From contig JAISPT010000067.1 in NCBI GenBank assembly GCA_031274715.1, positions 1 through 64,000 on the forward strand: DNA of 64,000 nucleotides. Direction: 5' to 3'. Origin of the DNA: Azonexus sp. GTDB taxonomy: Bacteria; Pseudomonadota; Gammaproteobacteria; Burkholderiales; Rhodocyclaceae. Shown here in pieces: positions 49,053 through 61,495 of the stretch. Position numbers and translations under genes: made by a program. Position 1 is the first letter of the stretch. Each line of letters opens with the position of its first letter. The notes below the pieces were generated by a model. The model ran no database searches and was not told the DNA's origin. It saw only the letters and a list, made by a program, of their open reading frames with translations.

Positions 49053-49831
49053 GATGTCGCGGGCCTCTGCGCGTGGCGGAAAAGGGAAAAGAAATTGTCG
49101 CTCGTCGCCTGCGCCACCTCGACCGCCGTCAGCCCGCGCAGGCGCGCGATCTCTTCGGCGACGTAGCGGACGTAGGCCGGCTGGTTGGCCTTGCCGCGAA
49201 ACGGCGCCGGCGCCAGATAGGGCGAATCAGTTTCGATCAGGATGCGGTCGAGCGGGCAGCGGGTGGCGACGTCTTTGACGATGGCGGCATTTTTGAAGGT
49301 GACGATGCCGGAGAACGACAGGTAGAAACCAAGATCGAGCACGACGCGGGCGATTTCCCAATCTTCGGTGAAGCAGTGCATGACGCCGCCGACTGCATCG
49401 GCCCCCTCTTCCCGCAGCAGGCGCAGGACGTCGTCGGCCGAATCGCGGCTATGCACCACCAGCGGCTTGCCACAGCGGCGCGCTGCGGCAATGTGATTAC
49501 GAAAACGCTGCCGCTGCCACTCCGGCTTGTCTTTCTGCCAGTAGTAGTCGAGCCCCGTTTCGCCAATGGCGACGACACGCGGATGAGCGGCAAGTTCAAC
49601 CAGGCGCTCGACTGTCGGCTCCTCGGCATCGCTGTATTCGGGATGGACGCCAACCGTGGCGTAGAGGCGCGAATCGCGCTCGGCCAGCGCCAGTACTTGG
49701 GGAAAATCCTCAAGATTGACGCCGATGCACAGGGCCAGTCCGACACCGCTATCCTGCATGGCGCCGAGCACTTCGGGCAGGCGCCCGGCAAGGCCTGGGA
49801 AATCCAGATGGCAGTGCGAATCGATCAGCAT
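49049..49831 (-). CDS. TatD-family metal-dependent hydrolase (YcfH-like)
   Basis: A 260-residue TIM-barrel hydrolase starting MLIDSHCHLDFP, which holds the first His pair; the frame stays open for 64 codons upstream, across the pilZ gene region, without coding character. Further ligands are in GETGLDYYW, VVHSRDSADD, MHCFTED and ETDSPYLAP. TatD-type enzymes are 3'-5' DNA exonucleases or related hydrolases. The order tmk-holB-pilZ-tatD is common in proteobacteria. Confidence 0.92.
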   Translation of the reverse strand: MLIDSHCHLDFPGLAGRLPEVLGAMQDSGVGLALCIGVNLEDFPQVLALAERDSRLYATVGVHPEYSDAEEPTVERLVELAAHPRVVAIGETGLDYYWQKDKPEWQRQRFRNHIAAARRCGKPLVVHSRDSADDVLRLLREEGADAVGGVMHCFTEDWEIARVVLDLGFYLSFSGIVTFKNAAIVKDVATRCPLDRILIETDSPYLAPAPFRGKANQPAYVRYVAEEIARLRGLTAVEVAQATSDNFFSLFRHAQRPATS

Positions 49832-49856
49832 GACGCTAATAGAGCCTGTTCGGCTC

Positions 49857-50219
49857 TTAGAGCGTGTGCGTCGGACGCGACGACTGCATGACGCCGCCCA
49901 GCAGACCCTCGATCTTGCGGCGTGCTTCCTGGCCGCTCTCGTCGTTGTTGAAATGCACGCCGATCCCTTGGGCGCGGCCGCTCTGGGCGCCGGCCGGGGT
50001 AATCCAGACGACGCTGCCGGCAATCGGCAGCTTGGCCGGATCGTCCATCAGCGACAACAGCATGAATACCTCGTCACCGATGTGGTAGCTGCGGGTGGTC
50101 GGGATGAAAATGCCGCCGGCTTTCAGGTGCGGCATGAAAGCCGCGTACAGTGCCGACTTGGAATTGATGTTCAGCGACAGGACGCTCGGACGCAGCGGCG
50201 GGGGTTTGGCTTCGCTCAT
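49857..50219 (-). CDS. pilZ: PilZ-domain protein, type IV pilus biogenesis
   Basis: A 120-residue single PilZ domain resembling the Pseudomonas PilZ prototype (SLNINSKSALYAAFMPHLKAGGIFIPT, then GDEVFMLLSLMDD and GIGVHF). The RxxxR of c-di-GMP-binding PilZ proteins is absent at the N-terminus, as in the pilus-assembly prototype, which does not bind the nucleotide well. It starts four bases inside the end of holB. Confidence 0.9.
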   Translation of the reverse strand: MSEAKPPPLRPSVLSLNINSKSALYAAFMPHLKAGGIFIPTTRSYHIGDEVFMLLSLMDDPAKLPIAGSVVWITPAGAQSGRAQGIGVHFNNDESGQEARRKIEGLLGGVMQSSRPTHTL

Positions 50220-51244
50220 CGGCTATCTTTGGCAAACAGGGCACGGTAATCGAGAAAAAGCCCTTCGAGAAACAGACGGGCGTTCAGCGGTTGTTCGGCT
50301 TCTCGGCGGCGCGCTACGGTCGTTCGGTACGACTGCAACAGCCGCGCTGGCGGAATCATAGCAGCGAGGCCGGCGATTGTGGCCGCCTGCGGCAGAAAAT
50401 AACGGACCGCCAGGCCGTTGCTGGCCAGCATCAGATCGACCAGCCATTTCTGCAGGCCGTCGACCACCGCCTTCAGCGGCAGACGCCCTTTGCTGTCCTT
50501 GACCGCCTTTTCCAGTTCGCCGGCCAGCACCAGCGGCTCCACCGCCCGACCGGCGGCCAGTCGCCGGGTCAGCGCTTCCAGCCAGTCGCTCTGGCCCGAG
50601 GCTGACCATTCCAGCGCCAACCCCGGCGCGCCACCGGCCAGGGCCAGCCAGCGCCCGGCATCGGCGACGCCGTGCTCGGCCAACACCTGCTCGGCGCGGG
50701 CCGCCGAAGGCAGCGGCACCGGCACCACCTGGCAGCGGCTGCGGATCGTCGGCAACAGGCGTATCGGGTCGCTTGAAACCATTAAAAATAATGTACTTGG
50801 CGCAGGTTCCTCAAGTGTTTTGAGAAGTGCATTGGCGGTTGCCCGATTCATCGCTTCGGTCGGATTGACGATCACGATGCGCAGGCCGCCGCGATGGGTG
50901 CCGACATTGAGAAATTCGTCGAGGCCGCGCACCTGATCGATGGTGATCTGCTGGCTGGCCTTTTTCTTGCCCTCCTCGGCCTCCGCCTCGTCGGCGAAAG
51001 CCTCCGGCTGCAACAGACGGAAATCCGGGTGGTTGCCCTGGCCGTACCAGTTGCAGGCCAGGCAATGGCCGCATGCCCGGCCATCGCCCTGCGGCTGCTC
51101 GCACAACAGACTGGCGGCAAATTGGCGGGCCAAATCAAACTTCCCGAGACCACGCTGGCCGAGCAACAGCAGCGCATGCGGCATCTGCGCTCGCCGGGCT
51201 TGGAGACCTTTCCAGACAGGTTCGTGGAGATTTATAACGTTCAT
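50216..51244 (-). CDS. holB: DNA polymerase III subunit delta-prime
   Basis: A 342-residue clamp-loader subunit starting [14 protein letters not shown], its ATG overlapping the tmk stop. It has a modified P-loop ([11 protein letters not shown]), zinc cysteines (CGHCLAC), [14 protein letters not shown] and the SRC motif in TIRSRCQVV. With delta, tau and gamma it loads the beta clamp. Its neighbours tmk and pilZ support the call. Confidence 0.94.
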   Translation of the reverse strand: MNVINLHEPVWKGLQARRAQMPHALLLLGQRGLGKFDLARQFAASLLCEQPQGDGRACGHCLACNWYGQGNHPDFRLLQPEAFADEAEAEEGKKKASQQITIDQVRGLDEFLNVGTHRGGLRIVIVNPTEAMNRATANALLKTLEEPAPSTLFLMVSSDPIRLLPTIRSRCQVVPVPLPSAARAEQVLAEHGVADAGRWLALAGGAPGLALEWSASGQSDWLEALTRRLAAGRAVEPLVLAGELEKAVKDSKGRLPLKAVVDGLQKWLVDLMLASNGLAVRYFLPQAATIAGLAAMIPPARLLQSYRTTVARRREAEQPLNARLFLEGLFLDYRALFAKDSR

Positions 51245-51855
51245 AAACAAATCGTTATAAGAATTTCTTCAAGTCGTTTGCGAATATTGTCGCGGGTATT
51301 GCTGGCATCGATCACGCAAATCCGTTCCGGATGAGCATGCGCCCGTTCCAGATAGGCGTGGCGAACCCGCTCATGGAAATCGGCCCGCTCCTGCTCGAAG
51401 CGGTCGAGGCTACGGTTGGCGACGGCGATTCGTTCGCGCGCCACGTCCAGCGGCAGGTCGAACAGCAAGGTCAGATCGGGTTGTAAATGCCCATGCACCC
51501 AGCTTTCAAGCTGGTGCAGCTTGTTTCGTTCCAAGCCGCGCCCGCCCCCTTGATAGGCATAGCTGGCGTCGCTGAAGCGGTCGCAGACGACCCACTCGCC
51601 ACGCTTGAGCGCCGGCTCGATGACCTGCGCCAAGTGTTCGCGGCGGGCGGCGAACATCAGCAGGGTTTCTGTTTCCAGATGCATAGTCTGGTTGAGCAGC
51701 AACTCGCGCAACTGCTCACCGAGTGCCGTGCCACCCGGTTCGCGCGTCACGTGCACAGTCAGGCCACGGCCGCGCAGGCACTCGGCCAGCCAGTCGACGT
51801 GGGTGCTCTTGCCGGCGCCGTCGATGCCTTCGAAAGTGATGAATTTGCCTTTCAC
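51241..51855 (-). CDS. tmk: Thymidylate kinase
   Basis: A 204-residue kinase with P-loop [49 protein letters not shown] and the lid region. It phosphorylates dTMP to dTDP. It overlaps mltG by four bases and holB by four bases. Confidence 0.96.
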   Translation of the reverse strand: MKGKFITFEGIDGAGKSTHVDWLAECLRGRGLTVHVTREPGGTALGEQLRELLLNQTMHLETETLLMFAARREHLAQVIEPALKRGEWVVCDRFSDASYAYQGGGRGLERNKLHQLESWVHGHLQPDLTLLFDLPLDVARERIAVANRSLDRFEQERADFHERVRHAYLERAHAHPERICVIDASNTRDNIRKRLEEILITICL

Positions 51856-52847
51856 TTTCCCCCTCTCAGATATCGGTTGACCGCCCGATTGTGCTCGTCG
51901 AGCGTATTGGAAAAATGGCTGCTGCCATCGCCGCGAGCAACGAAGTACAAGGCACTCGTCGCCGCCGGATGCAGGGCGGCTTGAATGGAAGCCAGACCGG
52001 GCATGGCGATCGGCGTCGGCGGCAAGCCGCGCCGGGTGTAGGTATTGTGGGGCATATCGGTTTGCAGGTGGCGCTTGCGCAGGTTGCCGTCGAAGGTCTC
52101 GCCGAGACCGTAGATCACCGTCGGGTCGGTTTGCAGCGGCATACCCAGGCGCAGCCGGTTGACGAAGACGGCGGCGACCAGTTCACGGTCGGCCTCGCGC
52201 CCGGTTTCCTTCTCGATGATCGAAGCCATGATCAGGGCCTCGTAGGGCGAACGGTAGGGTAAACCATCGGCACGCCCGGCCCAGGCCTCGGCCAGCCGCT
52301 GCTCCATGGCGCGCACGGCGCGGGCCATCAGGTCGAGGTCGCTCGACTGTTTGTCGAACAGATAGGTATCGGGAAACTGCCAGCCCTCCAGGCTGGGATA
52401 ATCGCGGCCCAAACGCCGGATGATCTCGGCTTCGCTCAGTCCCCTGCTGTCGCTGCGCAGGTCGGGATGCGCCGCCATCCGCGCCCGCCATTGCCGGAAA
52501 GTCCAGCCTTCGATCAGCGTGATGTCGCCCTGGGTAACCTTGCCGTGGACCAGTTTGTCGAGCAGTTGCTGGGCGGTAATCCCCTGCTCGACCGAATAGC
52601 TGCCGGCCTTGATGCCGGTATCGGCCCCCTGCGTGCGGGCCAGCAGCAGCAATAGCAACGGCTGCACGGCAACGCCGGCTTCACGCATCTGGGTAATCGC
52701 CGCGCGCAGACTGCTACCACTGGCAATATGAAAATCGACTGGCGAACCGCGCAGTTCCAGCGGCTGCCCCGCCCACCACCAGAACCCGGCGACAGCAGTG
52801 GTCAGCGATAGGACGGCGAGAAGCAGGAGTTTGATCAGGAAGCGCAA
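51852..52847 (-). CDS. mltG: MltG, endolytic murein transglycosylase
   Basis: A 331-residue inner-membrane protein with one N-terminal membrane helix (about 5-25), a LysM-like region and the YceG domain. Catalytic Glu212 lies in [15 protein letters not shown], followed by [21 protein letters not shown]. It cuts nascent glycan strands and sets their length. It is the first gene of the six-gene minus-strand operon and is divergent from ygfZ, 93 bases apart. Confidence 0.96.
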   Translation of the reverse strand: MRFLIKLLLLAVLSLTTAVAGFWWWAGQPLELRGSPVDFHIASGSSLRAAITQMREAGVAVQPLLLLLLARTQGADTGIKAGSYSVEQGITAQQLLDKLVHGKVTQGDITLIEGWTFRQWRARMAAHPDLRSDSRGLSEAEIIRRLGRDYPSLEGWQFPDTYLFDKQSSDLDLMARAVRAMEQRLAEAWAGRADGLPYRSPYEALIMASIIEKETGREADRELVAAVFVNRLRLGMPLQTDPTVIYGLGETFDGNLRKRHLQTDMPHNTYTRRGLPPTPIAMPGLASIQAALHPAATSALYFVARGDGSSHFSNTLDEHNRAVNRYLRGGK

Positions 52848-52940
52848 GGGAACTCGACGGCGGCGGGCAGGTCTCGCCCGTGGTCAAACGAGCAGGTAAA
52901 TTCGGGCGATATAATAGCGCAAACCCCCTCAGGAGCTTTC

Positions 52941-53957
52941 ATGAACCCCAACTGGCGCAGCTTTCTCGAATCGGCCGAAGCCGCATTCAGCGGTGATTCC
53001 GCGGAAATCCACAGCTTCGGCGATGCTGCCGGGGAATTGCAGGCGGCCGCCCGGCAGACGGTCGTCGTGCCGCTCACCCACCTGGCCCTGATCGAGGCCG
53101 TCGGCGAGGAGGCCAAGTCCTTCCTGCACAACCAGTTCACCAGCGACGTCAATCACCTCCAAAACGGCCAGGCGCAACACGCCGGCTGGTGCTCGGCCAA
53201 GGGCCGGATGCAGGCCAGCTTTGTGCTGTGGCACGAGGGCGGCAGTTACCGCCTAGCGCTGGCCGCCGACTTGCTGGAAGCAACGCTGAAACGCCTGCAG
53301 ATGTTCATCTTGCGCGCCAAGGTCAAGCTGGCGGCGCAGAACGACCATGTGCTGCTCGGCTTATCCGGCGCCCAGGCCGGCGAAGCCCTGGCCAACGCCG
53401 GCCTGCCGGTACCGGCAGCGCCGATGGACATCATCGCTGGCAATGACTGCACCGTGCTGCGCCTCGATGCGGAACGCTGCATTGTCGCTGCACCGGTCGC
53501 CGCCGCGCCCGGCCTGTGGCAGAAGCTGACCGTCAAGGCCCGCCCGGCCGGCACGCCGGCTTGGCGCTGGCTCGATGTGCGAGCGGCCTTCCCGCTGGTG
53601 ACGCTGGCAACCAAGGAAGAGTTCGTACCGCAGATGGCCGATTTCGAGAAGATCGGCGGCGTCAGCTTCCACAAGGGCTGCTATCCCGGCCAGGAAGTCG
53701 TCTCCCGCACCCAGTACCTGGGCAAGGTCAAGCGCCACCTTTATCGCTTGAGCGGTAACGCACCGCTGCAAGCCGGCGACGAATTGTTCTCGCCGGACAA
53801 CCACGACCAGGCCAGCGGCAAAGTAATGAGCGCCGCCCCGGCGCCGGATGGCGGCTTCGCCGCGCTCGCCGTGATCCAGTCGAACTTCGCCGCCAATCTT
53901 CGTCTCGGCTCGCGCGAAGGGCCGCCGGTCGAGGCCGTCGCCGTCAATCCGGTGTAG
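52941..53957 (+). CDS. ygfZ: YgfZ, folate-binding Fe-S repair protein
   Basis: A 338-residue protein of the GcvT-like YgfZ/CAF17 family with the signature KGCYPGQEVVSRTQYLGKVKR (Cys247). YgfZ binds tetrahydrofolate and supports the function of certain Fe-S enzymes under oxidative stress. It lies 3 bases before the NRDE gene. In this window it complements the isc genes. Confidence 0.94.
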   Translation: MNPNWRSFLESAEAAFSGDSAEIHSFGDAAGELQAAARQTVVVPLTHLALIEAVGEEAKSFLHNQFTSDVNHLQNGQAQHAGWCSAKGRMQASFVLWHEGGSYRLALAADLLEATLKRLQMFILRAKVKLAAQNDHVLLGLSGAQAGEALANAGLPVPAAPMDIIAGNDCTVLRLDAERCIVAAPVAAAPGLWQKLTVKARPAGTPAWRWLDVRAAFPLVTLATKEEFVPQMADFEKIGGVSFHKGCYPGQEVVSRTQYLGKVKRHLYRLSGNAPLQAGDELFSPDNHDQASGKVMSAAPAPDGGFAALAVIQSNFAANLRLGSREGPPVEAVAVNPV

Positions 53958-54679
53958 TACATGTGCCTGATCGTCGTCGGCTGGCAAGCGCATCCTGATT
54001 ACCCGCTGGTAGTCGCCGCCAATCGCGACGAGTTTTACGCCCGGCCCACCGCCGATGCCGCTCCCTGGCCCGATGCACCGGAGGTATTCGGCGGCATCGA
54101 TCGGGAAGCTGGGGGCACTTGGCTGGGCATCCGCCGCGATGGCCGCTTCGCCGCCGTCACCAACGTCCGCGAACCGGACATGACCAAGGGCGAGCGCTCG
54201 CGCGGTATGCTGACGCGCGATTTCTTGCTCAGCGACATGACGGCAGCCGACTACGCGCAGCGCCTCGACGGCCGACTTTACTCTGGTTTCAACCTATTGC
54301 TCAGCGACGGCGCGCAATTCGTCTATTGCTCCAATCGCGACGGCACGCCGCGCCTGCTGGTGCCGGGCATCTACGGGCTGTCCAACCACCTGCTCGACAG
54401 CCCGTGGCCCAAGCTGCTGACGGCCCGCCAGCGTTTCGCAGAGGATCTAACCACCCTACCCAACGATGACGCCTTGTTTTCGCTGTTGGCCGACGACGAG
54501 ATCGTGCCCGACGCCGAACTACCGCAGACCGGCGTGCCACTTGAATGGGAGCGTCTGTTGTCGGCCGTCTTCGTCAAGTCGGACAACTATGGGACACGCG
54601 CCTCGACCGTCACCTGGCAGCGCCGCAACGGCGAGATACGTTTGCACGAGCGACGTTTCGGGCCGCAGGGCCAAGCACT

Positions 54680-56545
<1,866 letters not shown>

Positions 56546-56596
56546 AGGCATCTCCCCGCACATGTTCATCGTCATTTCTTCCGCATCCCGTCAAGT

Positions 56597-57358
56597 ATGA
56601 GCAGCGTCGTCCGCATCGAACGCGTGTTCAAGGAATATTTGCTCGGCGAGCAGACCGTCCAGGCGCTCAATGATATTACATTGGCCATCGAGCCCGGCGT
56701 CTTCCTGGCCATTTCCGGCCCGTCGGGCAGCGGCAAGACGACCTTGCTCAACCTGATCGGGTGCATCGACCGACCGAGCAGCGGCGATATCTACATCAAC
56801 GAGCAAAACGTCTCGCAGAAATCGGCCAATGAACTGGCTGATTTGCGTGCCCGCTCGATAGGTTTCATCTTCCAGACCTTCAACCTGCTACCAGTGCTAT
56901 CGGCGGCGGAGAATGTCGAATACCCGCTGCTTCGCCGCAAAGACCTGTCGACGACCGACCGCAAGCGGCGCGTCAACTATTTCCTCGACATCGTCGGACT
57001 CGGCAAATATGCCGATAACCGACCCAACCAGTTGAGCGGCGGCCAACGCCAGCGTGTCGCCATCGCCCGCGCCTTGGCCGTCAAGCCGGCCATCGTGCTG
57101 GCCGACGAACCGACGGCCAATCTCGATAAGGCCACCGGCATCGAGATTCTCGGCTTGATGAAGAAAATCAACGAGCATCTCGGCACCACCTTCATCTTTT
57201 CTACGCACGACCAGAAAGTCATCGACCACGCCAACCGTCTGGTCAAGATTGAAGATGGCGGCATCAAGGCGTTCGGCATCCGCAACCAGAAAAGCAACTG
57301 GCATATCGCCCGTGCTGCTCCCCATGCCGTATCCGCCACCGAGCAAAACTCTCAATAA
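56597..57358 (+). CDS. LolD/MacB-type ABC transporter ATPase
   Basis: A 253-residue ATPase with Walker A GPSGSGKTTLL, Q-loop FIFQTFNLLPVLSAAENV, signature LSGGQRQRVAIARAL, Walker B IVLADEPTANLDK and the H-loop STHDQ. The FNLLPVLSAAENV stretch is typical of the LolCDE/MacB group, which works on FtsX-type permeases rather than importers. The likely partners are the two permeases encoded at 58759-61199. Nineteen bases separate it from the DUF1302 gene. Confidence 0.9.
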   Translation: MSSVVRIERVFKEYLLGEQTVQALNDITLAIEPGVFLAISGPSGSGKTTLLNLIGCIDRPSSGDIYINEQNVSQKSANELADLRARSIGFIFQTFNLLPVLSAAENVEYPLLRRKDLSTTDRKRRVNYFLDIVGLGKYADNRPNQLSGGQRQRVAIARALAVKPAIVLADEPTANLDKATGIEILGLMKKINEHLGTTFIFSTHDQKVIDHANRLVKIEDGGIKAFGIRNQKSNWHIARAAPHAVSATEQNSQ

Positions 57359-57377
57359 CTTGTTCAGGATCCGTACC

Positions 57378-58748
57378 GTGCTTTCGCCATCACCCACCAT
57401 CCGCCGCCTCACTCTGATCGCCACCGCCTGCCTCAGTTTCGGTGCGCAAGCTGCCGATGACCGCGAATCGTTATTCGGCGACGACCTACCGCCGATGAAA
57501 AACAAGGCTGACAGCCAGGCTGAAAGCAAAGCGGAATCTTCCGGTCCGGGCATCAGGGGTTTCGTCCAGTTCGAACTGGCCCGCACGACAGCCTCCCCCG
57601 AACACTGGTCGAAAATGCGCACGCGCGCCGACCTGAACAGCCAGGGCCGGTTCAGCGACAGCGTCAAATGGAAACTCGGCGCCCGCATCGATTACGACGC
57701 GGTATATGACATCAACAATTTCTACCCACAGGCGGTCCGAAACGATCAGCGTTCCGCCTTCGACCTCAGGGAAAACTATCTCGACATCAGCACCGGCAGC
57801 GGCTGGGATTTCCGGCTTGGCCGGCAGCATGTCGTCTGGGGTGAAATGGTCGGCCTGTTCTTCGCCGACGTCGTCTCTGCCCGCGACCTGCGCGAATTCA
57901 TCCTGCCGGACTTCGACCAGATGCGGACGCCGCAATGGGCTGCCCGCGCCGAGTATTTCGGCGACGATTTCCATGGCGAACTGCTATGGATTCCGGTCGC
58001 CACCTACGACAACATCGGCAAACCGGGCGCCGCATTCTTTCCACACCAACCAGTACCCCCCGGTTTCACCGCCCACTACCTCAGCGAGGACCGCCCGACC
58101 CGCAACCTCGACAACATGAACTACGGCTTGCGCCTGTCCACGCTCAAGAACGGCTGGGACATCTCGGGCTTCTATTACCGCAGCACCGACGTCAACGCCA
58201 CCTTCTACCGCGCCCCGATCACCAGCCAGGAAATTACCTACCAGGCCCGCCACGACCGCATCCACCAAGTGGGCGGAACGCTGACCAAGGATTTCGGCGA
58301 TGTCGTACTGAAGGCGGAAGGCGTCTATACCCGTGGCCGCAGCTTCACGCTATTGAACCTGACCGACCCCGACGGCGTGGCCCAGCAGAACACGCTGGAC
58401 TGGGCGGCCGGCCTCGATTTCACGCCGACCGCCGACACCCGCCTCAACCTGCAATTCTTCCAGCGCCACTTCTTCAATCACCATGCCGACCTGATCTCGG
58501 ATCGGTACGAAAATGGCTACAGTATCCTGCTCAACAGCAAGCTGTTCTCCAACTGGGAAGCCCAGGCCCTGCTCATCGCCAGCTTCAACCGCACCGACTG
58601 GCTGTTCCGTCCGCGCCTGACCTGGAATTTCGAACGCAACTGGCGTTGGTTGATCGGCGCCGACATTTTCAAGGGCCCCGAACTCGGCATGTTCGGACGC
58701 TACGACAATCAGGATCGGGTGTACTCGGAAATCCGCTACAGCTTCTGA
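57378..58748 (+). CDS. DUF1302-like outer membrane beta-barrel protein
   Basis: A 456-residue precursor from a GTG at 57378 (AGGA upstream); the open frame further upstream overlaps the ATPase gene. The signal peptide (LTLIATACLSFGAQA) is followed by alternating hydrophobic strands with many aromatic ends (FRLGRQHVVWGEMVGLFFADVV, YGLRLSTLKNGWDISGFYYR) and a C-terminal strand ending in Phe (VYSEIRYSF), as for a BAM-inserted barrel. DUF1302 proteins are often encoded with lipid-export systems. It is co-directional with the ATPase and converges on the permease genes. Confidence 0.8.
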   Translation: MLSPSPTIRRLTLIATACLSFGAQAADDRESLFGDDLPPMKNKADSQAESKAESSGPGIRGFVQFELARTTASPEHWSKMRTRADLNSQGRFSDSVKWKLGARIDYDAVYDINNFYPQAVRNDQRSAFDLRENYLDISTGSGWDFRLGRQHVVWGEMVGLFFADVVSARDLREFILPDFDQMRTPQWAARAEYFGDDFHGELLWIPVATYDNIGKPGAAFFPHQPVPPGFTAHYLSEDRPTRNLDNMNYGLRLSTLKNGWDISGFYYRSTDVNATFYRAPITSQEITYQARHDRIHQVGGTLTKDFGDVVLKAEGVYTRGRSFTLLNLTDPDGVAQQNTLDWAAGLDFTPTADTRLNLQFFQRHFFNHHADLISDRYENGYSILLNSKLFSNWEAQALLIASFNRTDWLFRPRLTWNFERNWRWLIGADIFKGPELGMFGRYDNQDRVYSEIRYSF

Positions 58749-58758
58749 TCGCGCCGCA

Positions 58759-59970
58759 TCAAATCCATTGGCGTAACGCGTCGACAACCGGAATCTTGAC
58801 GACACGGGCCGCCGGCAGCACGGCGGCGCAAACCGTCGCGACCAAGCCGATCAGCATGGCGCTCAACACCTCGAGCGGCAGAATCCTGATAGCCGCCATG
58901 TAACCGAGATTGGCGTTGGGCGGCGGCGGCATCGGGATACCGATTTCAGAAATCACAGCGGCCAAGCCGACCCCCAACAGTGCGCCGACCACGCTGCCAA
59001 CCAGGCCAATAACGGCGCTTTCGGTAAGAATGAGCCGGAACACGTCCTGCCTTCTGTCGCCTAATGCCATCATCGTGCCGAATTCACCGACACGCTCGAA
59101 AATGCTCATATTGACGCTGTTGGCGACGCTAAGCAGGACCATGAGCAGGATGATCAATTGCAGGAAGCCGAACTGCTGCTTGTAGAGATCGATCGTCTTC
59201 TCGTAGAAATCGTTCAATTGCACCCAAGTCTGCAACTCATACCCCTCGCGCTCCAGTTGCGGCCGCAAGGCAGCCGCTACCCGGTCGGTATCCGGCGTCT
59301 TGCCGAGCGAAACGACCAGCGTGTTGATGCCGCTGGTGCCGAGCAGTTCCTGGGCCGCCGCGATGGGAATGCGCACGGCCCGCGCGTCGAAATCCTTGGA
59401 AAAGCTCTGGAAAACGCCGATCACCTCGAATTCCATGGTGTTGAGCGCGCCTTCCGGCGTGTTCAGCAGCAAGGAAATGCGGTCTCCCGGAGCGACCTGC
59501 AAGGCCGTGGCCACCCCATGACCGAGGGTGATGCCGAAGTCGTCGCCATCGGCCAATTGCCGCCCCTCAACGATGTGCATGAAACTACCAAGTTTCCGCT
59601 CCTTGTCCGGCTCGACACCCTCGCCGATGATCGGCCAATCGGTCCGGCCATTGTTGAGCAGTCCCGAGAAATTCACCCGCAACAGCACATCGTCCACACC
59701 CGGCTGGGCGGCAATGCGCTTTTTCAGGCCGTCCGGATTCTCGATCAGATACTTCTCCGGCGAGCGCGAGCCGTAGGTGAAATACCCCGCCTTGACTACC
59801 TGCATGTGCCCAGACTGCGAGTGGATCAACGCTTCGCCAAGCTGGACGAAAATGTCCTGAATGAAGCCACCGCTGAGGATCAGGCCGAGCACGCCAAAGA
59901 TGATCGCCGACAGCGTCATGCCGGTACGGACTTTCTGGCGCAGGATATTGCGGATGGCGAGTTTAAGCAT
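58759..59970 (-). CDS. FtsX/LolC-type ABC transporter permease, second of a pair
   Basis: A 403-residue permease from the ATG at 59970; the longer open frame upstream overlaps the preceding gene. One N-terminal helix (MLKLAIRNILRQKVRTGMTLSAIIFGV), a large periplasmic MacB_PCD domain (about 50-265), and three C-terminal helices with the FtsX segment SIFERVGEFGTMMALGDRRQDVF. It resembles the neighbouring permease along its length, so the two probably form a heterodimer like LolC/LolE. Its stop is 10 bases from the end of the DUF1302 gene. Confidence 0.9.
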   Translation of the reverse strand: MLKLAIRNILRQKVRTGMTLSAIIFGVLGLILSGGFIQDIFVQLGEALIHSQSGHMQVVKAGYFTYGSRSPEKYLIENPDGLKKRIAAQPGVDDVLLRVNFSGLLNNGRTDWPIIGEGVEPDKERKLGSFMHIVEGRQLADGDDFGITLGHGVATALQVAPGDRISLLLNTPEGALNTMEFEVIGVFQSFSKDFDARAVRIPIAAAQELLGTSGINTLVVSLGKTPDTDRVAAALRPQLEREGYELQTWVQLNDFYEKTIDLYKQQFGFLQLIILLMVLLSVANSVNMSIFERVGEFGTMMALGDRRQDVFRLILTESAVIGLVGSVVGALLGVGLAAVISEIGIPMPPPPNANLGYMAAIRILPLEVLSAMLIGLVATVCAAVLPAARVVKIPVVDALRQWI

Positions 59971-59975
59971 GGCTG

Positions 59976-61199
59976 TCAACGATTGTGGCGTAAGGCATCG
60001 ACAATGATCTTCTGCGATGCCTTCCAGGCCGGATAGATGCTCGCCAGCAGCGTGGTCACGATGGCCAGGGCAAAACCCTGAAGCGCCATCTGCCAAGTCA
60101 GAAGAATTCCGGCGGTATACCCGAAAGCCATGCCGGGCGGCGCTGGCATGGGAATCCCGACGGCCGAAATCCCCAGTGCCCCCAACCAACCGAGCAGTAA
60201 ACCGAGAATGCCGCCGAAGAAACCGAGCAACACGCCCTCGGACAAAAAAAGACTCAGAATGGCGGAACGCTGCGTGCCCAAGGCCATCATCGTACCGATC
60301 TCGCCGGTACGCTCAAGAACGCTCATCATCAGCGAATTGGCGATACTGAGCATGATGATCACCGCGATGATCAAGCGCACCACGCCCACCTGCTTCGAGA
60401 ACAATTCAGCCGTCTTGTTATAGAAATCGGCCATGCGGTACCACGGAACAAACTCGATCACCTGCCCCTGGAAACGCTCCTCCAAACGAGACAGCACCGG
60501 ATCGGTATCCTCCGTCCTGTCCAGCAGTACCGCATAAGAATGCGCCCCGTCGACGCGCAGCAATTGCCGGGCAAGCTTGATCGGAACGCGCAGCGCCGAA
60601 TCGTCGTAAGCCTTGGTAATCGTCGCGAACAAACCGCGCACGGTCCCCTCGACGGCATTGATGCGCCCACCGGCGGTATTGACCACCAGCACGATCAGAT
60701 CGCCAGGCTTGACCCCCAGATTGGCTGCCAGCCCCTGGCCGAGTAGAATGCCCTTGGGATCATCGCTGCTCATCGCCTGACCGGCGACCAGGGTGATCGA
60801 GCGGCTCAGGTCGCCTTCCAGATCGGGATCGACCCCTTCGCCGATGAACGAGATGGTCGCTTCCTCATGACTGACCAGACCGCTGAAGGACAAGCGCGGC
60901 GCAATGGTGCGCACAGGCAAATCCGATTTCACCAATTCCAATTGCTTGGGCGTCAGCGGAAAAAGAAAGGCGAACGGATCGGACTGCCCGCTTTCCAGAT
61001 ACCCCGGCTTGAACAGCCGGATATGGCCCAACTGGGAATGGATGGTCGACTCCCGGCCATAGCGCAGATTCCATTCGATGAACCCCCCCGCAAGCAGCAA
61101 TGAGGTAATGCCGAAGCCGATCGCCAGAACGGCCATCACCGAACGTCGGCCATTCCGGACGATATTTCTGAAGGCCAGCGCCAACGACAGTTTGATCAT
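59976..61199 (-). CDS. FtsX/LolC-type ABC transporter permease, first of a pair
   Basis: A 407-residue permease with the same layout: N-terminal helix (ALAFRNIVRNGRRSVMAVLAIGFGI), periplasmic domain, and three C-terminal helices with SVLERTGEIGTMMALGTQRSAIL. It is followed after five bases by the second permease gene. The pair lacks its own ATPase on this strand; the LolD-like ATPase at 56597 is the nearest candidate. I infer export of a lipid or lipoprotein out of the inner membrane. Confidence 0.9.
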   Translation of the reverse strand: MIKLSLALAFRNIVRNGRRSVMAVLAIGFGITSLLLAGGFIEWNLRYGRESTIHSQLGHIRLFKPGYLESGQSDPFAFLFPLTPKQLELVKSDLPVRTIAPRLSFSGLVSHEEATISFIGEGVDPDLEGDLSRSITLVAGQAMSSDDPKGILLGQGLAANLGVKPGDLIVLVVNTAGGRINAVEGTVRGLFATITKAYDDSALRVPIKLARQLLRVDGAHSYAVLLDRTEDTDPVLSRLEERFQGQVIEFVPWYRMADFYNKTAELFSKQVGVVRLIIAVIIMLSIANSLMMSVLERTGEIGTMMALGTQRSAILSLFLSEGVLLGFFGGILGLLLGWLGALGISAVGIPMPAPPGMAFGYTAGILLTWQMALQGFALAIVTTLLASIYPAWKASQKIIVDALRHNR

Positions 61200-61403
61200 G
61201 ATGCGAGAGTAGTGCAGATCGCGCCATCGCGGAAGCCTGTTCCGCTGCGGAATGAGCGCCGTTCGCGTCGATTCGGCAACTCAGGTTCCAACACGAGCAA
61301 AAACACGACCGCAGCTACCTCTTCTCGCTAGCTGCAAAAAAATCGCTTCGCCTCTCGCGAACATTTCTGACAGGGTGAACAGCTAGAAAGAGCATAACCC
61401 TAG

Positions 61404-61422
61404 GTGTCGAAAAGCTTTACAC
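61404..61422. promoter_or_regulatory. Dyad upstream of the PEP-CTERM promoter, possible enhancer site
   Basis: GTGT and ACAC flank AAAAGCTTT, a 19-base imperfect dyad, about 75 bases upstream of the -24 element, where a sigma-54 activator would be expected. The 359-base gap between the permease gene and the PEP-CTERM gene holds no other gene. The regulator is unknown. Confidence 0.3.
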
Positions 61423-61495
61423 CCCCTACCGGGAAACAACGACAAAGTGCGACAGCACAAACATAACAAATTGAATTTATTGAAAAAACAAATGC